NCBI GenBank assembly: GCA_045615765.1
Contig: JAZLFM010000034.1
Coordinates: forward strand, 1-64,000
From: UBA1715 sp045615765
Lineage (GTDB): Bacteria > Bacteroidota > Bacteroidia > Bacteroidales > UBA1715
Direction: 5' to 3'
DNA length: 64,000 nucleotides
Shown: positions 33,487 to 42,434 of the stretch, in pieces
Position numbering within the stretch: the stretch's first letter is position 1
How the letters are laid out: each line of letters begins with the position of its first letter
Made by a program: the position numbers and the translations under genes
Notes under the pieces: model-generated
Database searches by the model: none
Told to the model about the DNA's origin: nothing
Seen by the model: only the letters and a program-made list of their open reading frames with translations

Positions 33487-33788
33487 GGACAGGGACAAAA
33501 GTACACTTTTTTTGTAACATACAATACCTTGTATATTTTTTTTTACAAAAAAAGTTTGATTGGTTTGTAAGTTATTGAACAATAATATGTTATTATTTTT
33601 ATTTTTCTGAATAAGTTATTTTTGAAGTCTGCTTTTGGTCAGATACAAGTGTTTTTTTCCAAGTATAGAGATTGAAAAAAATCAGTTTTTCACAAAGAAG
33701 AAAGAAAATATTGTTTTTCGATAGTTCGGTTTTTGTCTAATAGATTGAAAAAGAATTTTTATGTATTTTTGGCAAGAATTATTGACTT
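33487..33788. other. Intergenic region upstream of the NSS transporter gene
   Basis: This AT-rich 300 bp lies between tRNA-Ser and the NSS gene. A -7 box TATTTTTG at 33764-33771 lies 17 nt before the ATG at 33789. No other feature was found. Confidence 0.45.
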
Positions 33789-35570
33789 ATGGCTCAAACA
33801 GAACAAGCGTGGGGATCGAGAATTGGTTTGATTTTAGCAATGGCAGGTAGCGCTGTCGGCTTAGGTAATTTCTTGCGTTTCCCTATACAGGCTGTCCAGA
33901 ATGGTGGCGGTGCGTTTATTATTCCTTATTTAATATCATTTTTGTTTTTAGGACTTCCTTTGGTTTTAATAGAATGGTCAACAGGAAAATTTGGTGGAAA
34001 GTTTGGCAGACATTCTCCTCCAACAATAATGCAAACATTGAATAAGAACATTTTTTGGCGATATGCAGGGTCACTAGGATTATTCTCGAGCATTATAATT
34101 TGTTCGTACTATTGTTATATTGAAAGTTGGATACTTTCCTATGCGATTCACTCTGTAGTGGGTACATTCAACGAAATGACAGAAATGGAGATTTCATCAT
34201 TCTTCGACTCCTATTTACAATTAGGAGTTTCGACCTCGGGAATTCCATACGACACTTTCTTTTGTTTCGCTCTCTGCTTATTTTTGAATGTGTTTATTCT
34301 TAGTCATGGTATAGCAAAAGGGATAGAGCGTGCGGCAAAGGTGACTATGCCGTTATTGTTGTTCTTCGGAATCTTTTTGGTTTACAAAGCATATACAATG
34401 AAGGCAGGAGTACAAGGAGCATCTTTTGATAGTGTTGTTGCTCTTAATTTCTTATGGACTCCAGATTTTGATTCTTTGTTGAATCCAAAAGTATGGTTGT
34501 CGGCTGCCGGACAGGTGTTTTTCACACTTTCTTTAGGTATGGGTGCAATTCAAACCTATGCTTCATATTTGAAAGAGAAAGATGATATTGCGTTGAGTTC
34601 TATGACAGCCGCGTTTACGAATGAATTTACCGAAATTGTTTTGGGAAGCGCGATAATTATTCCTATTGCCATTGGTTATTTTGGTATAGATAGAGTGGTA
34701 GAGCTAACACAATTTGGTGGATTTGGTTTAGGTTTTCGAACTATGCCGTACTTGTTTAGTCAGTGGGGAACCGTATTGTCTGCATTAGCAGGATTTTCCT
34801 TCTTTGGATTGCTGTTTTTTGCTGCCATAACTTCAACACTTTCGATAGCACAACCATTCGTTGCTTTCTTGTCAAACAATTACGATTGGTCGCAAAAAAG
34901 AACTTCCTATTTTCTTGGAATAGTGATATTTGTAATGGCAATGCCATGTATTTTCTTCTTCGACAAAGGGGTGTTCGATCAATATGATTTCTGGGGAGGA
35001 ACTGTTTCGTTGTTTTTCTTTGCCATGCTCGAAGCTATTGCATTTTCTTGGGTTATGGGCGTAAATAAAGGATGGAAATTGATACATGAAAATGCGGATA
35101 TGCAGTTGCCTGGAATATTTCGTTTTGTGCTTCGATTTGTTACGCCTACAATGTTGATAATCATATTCGTTGCGTCGTTGATTAAACCTAAAAACGATGA
35201 TTGGTCATTGTTAAGTTTTAAAGGTTGGGAATTAGACGACTCTAGTATTTTAGGAGAATTACGACATCAAAATATAGGGCCAAATAAGACTTGGTTTGCT
35301 GATGAATTTTATGCTGAAAATGAAGGCGTGGTAAAACAAATTTCAGACGATGTTATTGTTGTTGAAGGAAAAGAATATAGCCTTCCCAAAGATGCTGAAG
35401 TTTGTGTAGCAGTTGATGAAGAAATTTCGTTAGGAGCGCCATTGTATAAGGCAAAGATTGTGAATTCAGTGTTTTATATAGATGTATGTAGAATCGGTCT
35501 GCTGGTGTTTTTAGGTTTATTATGTCTCTTAATCTACAAAGCAAAACCACATAATTTTGAGGAGAAATAG
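33789..35570 (+). CDS. Sodium-dependent transporter, NSS (SNF) family
   Basis: The 593-aa inner-membrane protein starts with the NSS signature WGSRIGLILAMAGSAVGLGN and FLRFPIQAVQNGGGAF (sodium and substrate site in TM1/TM2) and continues with about 12 helices. Before the last helix, residues 475-565 form a mostly polar, beta-rich insertion, which is unusual. Bacterial members carry amino acids with Na+. The 33-aa gene that follows is of the MetS small-subunit type known from the methionine/alanine transporter MetPS, so an amino-acid substrate is likely. Confidence 0.9.
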   Translation: MAQTEQAWGSRIGLILAMAGSAVGLGNFLRFPIQAVQNGGGAFIIPYLISFLFLGLPLVLIEWSTGKFGGKFGRHSPPTIMQTLNKNIFWRYAGSLGLFSSIIICSYYCYIESWILSYAIHSVVGTFNEMTEMEISSFFDSYLQLGVSTSGIPYDTFFCFALCLFLNVFILSHGIAKGIERAAKVTMPLLLFFGIFLVYKAYTMKAGVQGASFDSVVALNFLWTPDFDSLLNPKVWLSAAGQVFFTLSLGMGAIQTYASYLKEKDDIALSSMTAAFTNEFTEIVLGSAIIIPIAIGYFGIDRVVELTQFGGFGLGFRTMPYLFSQWGTVLSALAGFSFFGLLFFAAITSTLSIAQPFVAFLSNNYDWSQKRTSYFLGIVIFVMAMPCIFFFDKGVFDQYDFWGGTVSLFFFAMLEAIAFSWVMGVNKGWKLIHENADMQLPGIFRFVLRFVTPTMLIIIFVASLIKPKNDDWSLLSFKGWELDDSSILGELRHQNIGPNKTWFADEFYAENEGVVKQISDDVIVVEGKEYSLPKDAEVCVAVDEEISLGAPLYKAKIVNSVFYIDVCRIGLLVFLGLLCLLIYKAKPHNFEEK

Positions 35571-35572
35571 GA

Positions 35573-35674
35573 ATGTCAACAATAGCATTGTGTATAATGG
35601 TTTCGGTTCAAGCGGTAGTTACGCTTGTTACGGTTTATTTATATTATAGAATCTTGAAAAAGAAAAACAAATAA
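35573..35674 (+). CDS. MetS-type NSS transporter small subunit (33 aa)
   Basis: This ORF starts 2 nt after the NSS stop, behind the purine-rich GAGGAGAAATAG. It encodes one membrane helix (STIALCIMVSVQAVVTLVTV then YLYY) with a Lys-rich cytosolic end (RILKKKNK). Size, topology and position match the MetS small subunits that accompany some NSS transporters and are needed for full activity in Corynebacterium. The nitroreductase gene follows 6 nt later, so it is embedded in an operon. Confidence 0.75.
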   Translation: MSTIALCIMVSVQAVVTLVTVYLYYRILKKKNK

Positions 35675-35680
35675 GAGTGT

Positions 35681-36208
35681 ATGAAAACATTTTTTGATTT
35701 AGCCCAAACTCGTAGAAGTACGAGAAAATTTAAGACAGATGCTGTTCCACAAGAAATACAAGAACAGTTACAAAAAATTGTTTTGATGTGTCCGGCCAGT
35801 AAGCGTGCTAATCCATGGGAATTTATTTTTGTAGAAGATAAACAAACATTGGAAGCAATTGCAACATGTAAGCAAATGGGTGCAGCTTTTGTGAAAGACG
35901 CTCCTTTAGCAGTCGTGGTCGTTGCCGACCCACAAAAAAGCGATGTGTGGATTGAAGATGCCTCAATTGCATCAACATATTTACACTTAGCGGCAGAAGA
36001 CTTAGGTTTGGGCAGTTGCTGGGTTCAAATTCGTCGTCGTGGGAAGGAAAATGGCGAGGCAGCATCCGATGTGTTGAAGTCGCTCTTGAATATTCCTGAA
36101 AATTTAGAAGTCTTATCGGTTATTGCTATTGGTTACAAAGAAGAAGAACGCAAACCATTTGATTTGACTCGCTTACAATTAGAGAAAATACACAAGGAAA
36201 CATTTTAA
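35681..36208 (+). CDS. Nitroreductase-family flavoprotein
   Basis: The 175-aa protein has the nitroreductase fold: RRSTRKFK near the N-terminus (FMN phosphate contact), MCPASKRANPWEFIFVED, IEDASIASTYLHLAAEDLGLGSCW, and a late IAIGYKEEERKPF. Members use FMN and NAD(P)H to reduce varied substrates; the natural one is unknown. It is 6 nt downstream of the small-subunit gene. The link to transport is positional only. Confidence 0.85.
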   Translation: MKTFFDLAQTRRSTRKFKTDAVPQEIQEQLQKIVLMCPASKRANPWEFIFVEDKQTLEAIATCKQMGAAFVKDAPLAVVVVADPQKSDVWIEDASIASTYLHLAAEDLGLGSCWVQIRRRGKENGEAASDVLKSLLNIPENLEVLSVIAIGYKEEERKPFDLTRLQLEKIHKETF

Positions 36209-36268
36209 TGCTCGTCTTGTGTTTTTGTGTAATTGTAGATTAAAATACAAATGTTACAAAGATATTTT

Positions 36269-36276
36269 TATATTTG
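36269..36276 (+). promoter_or_regulatory. -7 element (TAtaTTTG) for the SPFH gene
   Basis: TATATTTG lies 24 nt before the ATG at 36301. No TTTG at the -33 position. Confidence 0.45.
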
Positions 36277-36300
36277 TCTCAATAATAAAAAATAGAAATC

Positions 36301-37119
36301 ATGAAAGGTAAATACCAAAAACTAATCGTTATCGGAATTGTTACTGTCTTCTTTCTTATAGCATTTGGTAACAGTATGTTCATCAAGTTGGAAGCGACAG
36401 AACGTGGTGTGATTTTCCGTCAGTTTACTACAGGTTTGGACAAGGAAAATGTATATGAACCAGGTTTCCACGTAATTGCTCCATGGAACGACATGTATGT
36501 GTTCAATGTAGCTGAACAAAAAATTGAAGAGACAATGGACGTGCTTGATAAAAATGGACTTTCTATCAACATCGAAATAACCGTTCGTTTTTATCCTATT
36601 TATAATAGTGTAGGTTTCTTGTACGAACAATTCCGCACAGATTATGCAAATCTTTTGGTTATACCAGAAGTTCGTTCTTCTGTTCGACAAGTTGCTGGTC
36701 GTTATTCTGCAGAGGAAATTTATTCTACAAAACGTTCTGAAGTAGAACAAACAATTATTGACGAAGCAGGTAAAAAATTGCGTGACAACCACATAGAGAT
36801 GAAAGCATTGTTGATTCGTTCTATCAATTTGCCACAAGATATACGTCAAGCAATTGAAAATAAATTAAAACAAGAACAAGAGGCTCTTGCATATCAATTC
36901 CGTTTGGACAAGGAAAAATCTGAAGCAGAACGTAAACGAATTGCTGCAGAAGGTGAGGCTCGTGCAAACAATATCATTAACAATAGTTTGACACCAAACT
37001 TGTTAAAAATGAGAGGAATAGAAGCTACACTAGAGTTGAGCAAATCACAAAATTCTAAGACAGTGATTGTTGGTGGTGGCAGCAATGGTCTTCCTTTAAT
37101 TCTTAACTCAGAAAAATAA
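36301..37119 (+). CDS. SPFH/prohibitin-family membrane protein
   Basis: The 272-aa protein has one N-terminal membrane helix (about 8-25), an SPFH domain (about 28-195, with ERGVIFRQFTTGLDKENVYEPGFHV and the later VRQVAGRYSAEEIYSTKR), a coiled-coil (about 195-230, EKSEAERKRIAAEGEARANN) and a Gly-rich tail. Prohibitins and HflK/C form large rings at the membrane and modulate proteases such as FtsH. No protease gene is adjacent. Single-gene unit with its own -7 box and terminator. Confidence 0.85.
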   Translation: MKGKYQKLIVIGIVTVFFLIAFGNSMFIKLEATERGVIFRQFTTGLDKENVYEPGFHVIAPWNDMYVFNVAEQKIEETMDVLDKNGLSINIEITVRFYPIYNSVGFLYEQFRTDYANLLVIPEVRSSVRQVAGRYSAEEIYSTKRSEVEQTIIDEAGKKLRDNHIEMKALLIRSINLPQDIRQAIENKLKQEQEALAYQFRLDKEKSEAERKRIAAEGEARANNIINNSLTPNLLKMRGIEATLELSKSQNSKTVIVGGGSNGLPLILNSEK

Positions 37120-37137
37120 AAAAATACAAAGTTTTAT

Positions 37138-37180
37138 AAAGCAGGCTATTTCAATACAATGAGATAGCCTGTTTTATTTT
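37138..37180 (+). terminator. Terminator after the SPFH gene
   Basis: CAGGCTAT (37142-37149) pairs with ATAGCCTG (37164-37171), extended inward by TCA/TGA with one mismatch, then TTTTATTTTT. Confidence 0.8.
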
Positions 37181-37202
37181 TGAAATAATTGTTAGATACA
37201 AC

Positions 37203-37231
37203 TTTGAGAATATCGGGTTTTTGTATCTTTG
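37203..37231 (+). promoter_or_regulatory. Promoter for the GH8 cluster
   Basis: TTTG at 37203-37206 and TATCTTTG at 37224-37231 are separated by 17 nt, slightly short of the usual 19-21. The -7 box overlaps an upstream in-frame ATG-like start at 37229, so the ATG at 37271 is chosen for the gene. Confidence 0.55.
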
Positions 37232-37270
37232 CCTGTCATATTTAGGAAGAAATTAACAAAAATAAAAACT

Positions 37271-40240
37271 ATGAAAAAACTACTTTTAATTACATTGTGT
37301 ATTACAACAGCTATAGCGGGTATTTCACAGAATTTCCCGTTCCCTATGAACGAACAAGGATATTCGTATCCGTATGGTATTTCGGCTACAAGTCCAAGAA
37401 ACTCAAGCATTCAAAGCAAGTTTGTTGCTTGGGATAAAGCATTGTATACAGAAAGTGGGGATTTTGGTCGAATAAAATTTGACAATACGCAATACACTGT
37501 TTCAGAGGGTGTTGCGTACGGTATGTTGATTTATGTATATATGGCAAATGCAACAAATACAAAATGTCAAGAACGTTTTGATAAATTGTATGCGTATTAC
37601 AAAAAATGGTCAGATTCTCATGGATTGATGCATTGGAAAATAGATGGTTTTTCATCTATTAATGGATACAATGCAGCAACCGATGCCGATGTTGATGTTG
37701 CGTTAGCTCTTTGTCTTGCCGCAAAACAATGGGAAAAATCTTCAAAATATGATTATGCGAAAGAAGCAGAAACAATTCTGAAGAATATTTACAATTATGA
37801 AGTTACTTCAAAAACTATTGGTGGCAAAAGTGTAAAAGTCTTTAAACCAGGTGATGCATGGGATAGTTATGGAAACCCATGCTATTTTACGGTTGCATCA
37901 GTAGGCGTTTTTCAACAAGCGCAAGATGAATTGGGATTTACTACTACAAAGGATTGGGCTTCTGTTTACACAGGTTCTCATACATATTTGGAAAAATCAC
38001 AAAAAAATGGTGTTTGGCCTAACTGGGCAAAATGGGATGGATCTTTAGGTACTGGAAACAGTGGTGACGCTGATGATTTCGGTTGGGATGCGTGTCGTGT
38101 TCCTTGGCGTGTTGCTTGGGATTATGTATGGTTCGGTAATACAAGTAGCAAGAATATGATGGCCAAGACTATTGCTCTTTTGGATGCAAAAGGTTGGGCT
38201 AAAAGTCCAACATCAGTTGGATTTATGACGGGTTTGAATGGAAGTAGTTATACTTCTATTACAACATCACAATTCCCTGGTAATGTTTCGTGGACAGGTA
38301 GTGTTGGTTGTGCATTTATGACAGATGCAAGCCGTCAATCAAACCTTGATTCTTATTATAATCAAAATGTAAATGCCACAGGTGGTCCATATTATGCACA
38401 AACAATTCAAATTTTGTACATGTTGACAATGAGTGGTAACGCGGCAAACTTCTATGATTGTGGCGGAAGTGCAACAGTAACTCCACCAGTGGTTTCTTCG
38501 GCAACTACAGACGGAAAGGCTATCACTTTGACATGTTCAAAGAAAATGAATTCTTCAACAAATTATAGTGGTTTTACAGTGTATTTAAATGGTGTTGCTC
38601 AGTCAAATGTAATCAGTTCCATGAGTGTTTCTGGTAGTGCTATTACCTTGAATTTGAAAAATATTACAGTTGAATCAGGTGATGCCGTTGCTGTATCATA
38701 CAATGGCACTTATTTAACAAGTGAACAAGATGCGGCTCTTGGTTCTGTTGTAAAAATGACAGTTAAGAATAATATTCCTGGTGGAAATACTATTTTGGCA
38801 GATTGTGAAAATGGTGAGGTAACTTTACTTGGTGGCACATGGTATTCCTATGTTGGTGTAGGAACAGCTTCTCATAAAATTGAAACAGGTGGTGCTAATT
38901 CAACAAGTCATGCTGCTCATTTTACTTATTCTGGTGTTTCAGACTATTCCGGAATGGGTTTCAATATTTTGGATGAAGGTGATCCGTATGATTTGACAGG
39001 TTCAACAGGTATTACTTTCTATCATAAAGGTAATGCTGCTACATTAGAGGTTGCGACTCCAACAACAAGTGATTATAGTCACCATGTTTATAGTGTTCCA
39101 TCTCATGCTAACTGGACTCCAGTTACTGTAAATTGGACAGACTTAACTGGACCAGGATGGGGAGCAGGAAATAGCATAGATTTTAATGAAGGAAAATTGT
39201 ATTCGGAAGTAATAAAATTCCAATGGAAAGTTACAGGCTCAGGAGATTTCTATATTGACGAAGTTACTTTAATTGGAAAAACTATTGCAGCTTCTTCTGC
39301 AGACAAATCTGCTTTAGAGAAAACGCTTGCATCAGCTAATTCATTATATGGTGCGGCAACAACCGATATGTATCCTCAATCGGCTATTACCACTTTCTAT
39401 AAAGCAATTGATGCTGCAGCAACAGTAAATATGAATGCTTCAGCGACACAAACAGAAGTAGATAATGCAAATACAACATTAACAAAAGCTATCGCTACAT
39501 TTAAGGCTGCTGCTTATGCCGATAAATCTGCATTATCAAAAGCGATAGCTTCTGCTACAACTGTAAGCAAAGGTGCTGTAGTTGGAACTGCAAATGGTCA
39601 GTATCCACAATCTGCTAAAAATGAACTTGATGCTGCAATAGCTGCTGCACAAACTACGTATAACAAAACAGGTTTGACTGCAAGTGAAGTTTCGGCAGCT
39701 GTGACAACATTAAATAATGCAGTAACAACATTCAAGAATTCTGTAAATTCTTCAGTTGACAAGGGTGGCTTGAAAGATATTATCGATAGAGCTACAAATA
39801 TCCTTGCTACAACTACGGCCGGAACTGCTGCAGGACAATATTCTGCAACAAGTCGTACAGCTCTTGAATCTGCTTTAAAGACGGCAAATACAACGTACAA
39901 TAATGCTTCTGCTACACAATCAACAGTGACTACTCAAACTAATTCTTTAGTGTCGGCATATAATGCATATTTGGCATCGAAAGTTACAGAAACAGCTGTT
40001 GATGATGTAGTATTCGAAATGAATGTGTATCCAAATCCATGTTCTGATGTCTTGAATATAACTTCTACGGAAGACATACAATATGTCCGTTTTGTAAGCG
40101 TTGCTGGCGTAAAGACTGTTGTTGAAGTAGGCCAAACATCTGCTCAAATAGATGTGACTTCTCTTGCAAAGGGATTCTATTCTTTACAAGTAGTTTTCGC
40201 AGAAGGAAAAATTAAGACAACAAAATTCATAAAGAAATAA
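37271..40240 (+). CDS. Secreted GH8 endoglucanase with CBM11-like, SwmB-like and FIVAR modules (GH8-1)
   Basis: The 989-aa T9SS enzyme has a signal peptide of about 20 residues (ending AGISQ). A GH8 domain (20-395) carries the proposed acid Glu79 in VSEGVAYGM and the ATDADVDVALALCLA segment with Asp138/140. An Ig/SwmB-like domain (400-495), a CBM11-like sandwich (503-671, ADCENGEVTLLGGTWYSY), three FIVAR-like helical repeats (676-905, each about 75 aa with a GQYP/MYPQSA turn) and a type A T9SS domain (910-989, VYPNPCSDVLNI ... KTTKFIKK) follow. GH8 enzymes invert and cut beta-1,4-glucan, chitosan or xylan. This resembles the cellulase branch. It heads a tandem set; the next gene starts 4 nt later. 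Confidence 0.92.
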   Translation: MKKLLLITLCITTAIAGISQNFPFPMNEQGYSYPYGISATSPRNSSIQSKFVAWDKALYTESGDFGRIKFDNTQYTVSEGVAYGMLIYVYMANATNTKCQERFDKLYAYYKKWSDSHGLMHWKIDGFSSINGYNAATDADVDVALALCLAAKQWEKSSKYDYAKEAETILKNIYNYEVTSKTIGGKSVKVFKPGDAWDSYGNPCYFTVASVGVFQQAQDELGFTTTKDWASVYTGSHTYLEKSQKNGVWPNWAKWDGSLGTGNSGDADDFGWDACRVPWRVAWDYVWFGNTSSKNMMAKTIALLDAKGWAKSPTSVGFMTGLNGSSYTSITTSQFPGNVSWTGSVGCAFMTDASRQSNLDSYYNQNVNATGGPYYAQTIQILYMLTMSGNAANFYDCGGSATVTPPVVSSATTDGKAITLTCSKKMNSSTNYSGFTVYLNGVAQSNVISSMSVSGSAITLNLKNITVESGDAVAVSYNGTYLTSEQDAALGSVVKMTVKNNIPGGNTILADCENGEVTLLGGTWYSYVGVGTASHKIETGGANSTSHAAHFTYSGVSDYSGMGFNILDEGDPYDLTGSTGITFYHKGNAATLEVATPTTSDYSHHVYSVPSHANWTPVTVNWTDLTGPGWGAGNSIDFNEGKLYSEVIKFQWKVTGSGDFYIDEVTLIGKTIAASSADKSALEKTLASANSLYGAATTDMYPQSAITTFYKAIDAAATVNMNASATQTEVDNANTTLTKAIATFKAAAYADKSALSKAIASATTVSKGAVVGTANGQYPQSAKNELDAAIAAAQTTYNKTGLTASEVSAAVTTLNNAVTTFKNSVNSSVDKGGLKDIIDRATNILATTTAGTAAGQYSATSRTALESALKTANTTYNNASATQSTVTTQTNSLVSAYNAYLASKVTETAVDDVVFEMNVYPNPCSDVLNITSTEDIQYVRFVSVAGVKTVVEVGQTSAQIDVTSLAKGFYSLQVVFAEGKIKTTKFIKK

Positions 40241-40244
40241 TGAT

Positions 40245-42191
40245 ATGAGAAAATTAGTTTCACTAATTGTGGGAGTTTCTATGGTTTTGTGCAGTTTTGC
40301 ACAGAACTTCCCATTTCCTATGAATGAACACGGATACAGCTATCCGTATGGTATTACACCAACTACATTGAATAACGAAAATATCCAAAGCAAATTCGAA
40401 GCTTGGGAGAAGGCGTTGTGGGATGAAAAAGGAGAATTTGGCCGTATTAAGTACGACGATAAAGTTTCTACTGTGAGCGAGGGTGTTGCATATGGTATGT
40501 TGATTTATGTGTTTATGGCCAATGAAACAAATACACAATGCCAAGATCACTTCGATAAATTGTATGCGTATTACAAAAATTGGGCAAATAAAAATGGCTT
40601 GATGAACTGGAAAATCACGGGTTTCTCTAGTGTTGCTGAAGGTGGTTTTGGTGGAGCTACCGATGCTGATTTAGATGTTGGATTGGCGTTGTGTTTAGCT
40701 GCAAAACAATGGGGTTCATCTGATAAATTCAATTACTCTTTGGAGGCAGAGCAGATTTTAACTAGTATTTATAGCTATGAAACATTTACTAACAATAAAT
40801 TTCAATGGTTGAAGTCTGGCGATACATGGAATGATGTTGGTAACCCTTGTTATTTTACAGTTGCTTCTATTGGAGTATATGATCAAGCACAGTCATCTTT
40901 AGGATTTGGTGTAAAGATGAACTGGTCAAAAATCCATACAGATTGTTTTGAATATTTGAGAATTTCAGAAAGAAATGGTGTGTGGCCAAACTGGAGCAAA
41001 TGGGATGGAACTCCATCTTGGCGTCCATGGTTAAAAGACGAAAAAACTCAATGGGATGAACAACAATTTGGTTGGGATGCTTGCCGTGTTCCATGGCGTA
41101 TTGCTTGGGATTATGTATGGTTTGGTACACAGGACAGTAAAGATTTAGCTTCTAAAACCCTTGCGATGTTGGATACAAAAGGGTGGACTAAAAGTCCTAC
41201 ATCGGTAGGATATTTTGAAGGCTTGGACAAAGAGGGCTATGAAAATATTAAAATCCCTTCTAGTATGGGTTATAGTGCTGGTAATGTTGCATGGACTGGT
41301 AGTGTTGCTTGTTCATTTATGACGGATGCAGATAGACAAGAGAGTCTTGACAAATATTATGATCATGTTTCAAAAACATATGCAGGACCATATTATGCAC
41401 AAACTCTTCAGGTTTTGTATTTGTTGACATTATCGGGTAATGCTGCAAATTTCTATGCTGTTAATGCTACGGATGAAAAAGAAACTTTGAAGACTGTAAT
41501 TGAAAAAGCAACTTATGTAAAAAATTCAGTCGTAGTTGGTAATGGTAATGGTGAATATAAACAATCTGTTGTTGATGTATTGGCTTCTGCAATTTCTGCT
41601 GCGGAACAAAAATATAAAGATTCGTCTTTGACAAGCGATCAGATACAAACTGCCATTACAGATTTAAATAGTGCTATTTCAACATTCATGAAAAGTGTGA
41701 ATGTTGTTGCAGATATAGCAGAATTGAAAAAATACATTGATATGGCGACTGAGATTCTTGCGACAACATCTGCAGGAACTGCAGCAGGTCAATATTCTGC
41801 AGATAAACGTACTTCGTTAGAATCAAAATTAGCAGCCGCAAATAAGCAGTATAATTTGGAAACAGCAAAACAAGCAAATGTTGATGCAGCAGCTCAATCA
41901 TTAAAACTTGCCTATAATAGTTATGTTGATTCAAAAGTTTCAACTGCTATAGATGATGTAGAATTTGTTTTAAATGTATTCCCTAATCCTTGTACTAACA
42001 TTTTGAACATTGTTTCTAATGAAACAATAGCATTAGTAAATATTGTTTCATTGTCTGGTGTAAAAACAACAGTTGAAGTAGAACAAACATCTGCCCAAAT
42101 AGATGTATCGTCTCTTGCAACAGGAACATATTTATTGCAAGTTTCATTTGCGAATGGTACTGTTGAAAAAACGAAATTCGTGAAAAAATAG
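40245..42191 (+). CDS. Secreted GH8 endoglucanase, short form (GH8-2)
   Basis: The 648-aa paralog begins 4 nt after the previous stop. Signal peptide (about 20 aa), GH8 domain (20-405) with Glu79 in the VSEGVAYGM motif and ATDADLDVGLALCLA (Asp140/142), then two FIVAR-like repeats (410-560) and a type A T9SS domain (565-648) nearly identical in its SAQIDVSSLA core to GH8-1. It lacks the SwmB-like and CBM11-like modules, so it is a shortened relative of its neighbours. Substrate as for GH8-1, inferred. Confidence 0.92.
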   Translation: MRKLVSLIVGVSMVLCSFAQNFPFPMNEHGYSYPYGITPTTLNNENIQSKFEAWEKALWDEKGEFGRIKYDDKVSTVSEGVAYGMLIYVFMANETNTQCQDHFDKLYAYYKNWANKNGLMNWKITGFSSVAEGGFGGATDADLDVGLALCLAAKQWGSSDKFNYSLEAEQILTSIYSYETFTNNKFQWLKSGDTWNDVGNPCYFTVASIGVYDQAQSSLGFGVKMNWSKIHTDCFEYLRISERNGVWPNWSKWDGTPSWRPWLKDEKTQWDEQQFGWDACRVPWRIAWDYVWFGTQDSKDLASKTLAMLDTKGWTKSPTSVGYFEGLDKEGYENIKIPSSMGYSAGNVAWTGSVACSFMTDADRQESLDKYYDHVSKTYAGPYYAQTLQVLYLLTLSGNAANFYAVNATDEKETLKTVIEKATYVKNSVVVGNGNGEYKQSVVDVLASAISAAEQKYKDSSLTSDQIQTAITDLNSAISTFMKSVNVVADIAELKKYIDMATEILATTSAGTAAGQYSADKRTSLESKLAAANKQYNLETAKQANVDAAAQSLKLAYNSYVDSKVSTAIDDVEFVLNVFPNPCTNILNIVSNETIALVNIVSLSGVKTTVEVEQTSAQIDVSSLATGTYLLQVSFANGTVEKTKFVKK

Positions 42192-42218
42192 CACTTTGTG
42201 TATCTTAGACACTTCTAG

Positions 42219-42255
42219 AATGCCGATAAACAGGAATGTTTGTCGGCATTTTTTG
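42219..42255 (+). terminator. Terminator after GH8-2
   Basis: AATGCCGATAAACA (42219-42232) pairs with TGTTTGTCGGCATT (42237-42250) with one mismatch around a GGAA loop, followed by T6. GH8-1 and GH8-2 therefore form one unit and GH8-3 another. Confidence 0.88.
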
Positions 42256-42434
42256 TTTTTATAATCCGTTTTTTTGTGAATAGTTTCTGGTTAAATTTTT
42301 TTTCGTTGTATATCCGTCAATACTGCGTAAAATGCTAAAAGTGTATAGTTTACAATAATTAAAAATACTATTGAAAGCCTTTGTCAAATCAAATGTTTTA
42401 TTGTTTTTTTGTAGCACGAAAATTTAGAGAATTT

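Noticed and set aside
33292..33582. Minus-strand ORF of 96 codons with the VAEWSNAPVLKTG segment
   Set aside because: It is the familiar false reading of a tRNA-Ser gene; the tRNA fold explains the sequence.
37229..37270. Upstream start for GH8-1
   Set aside because: It would put 14 residues before a good signal peptide and overlaps the -7 promoter box.
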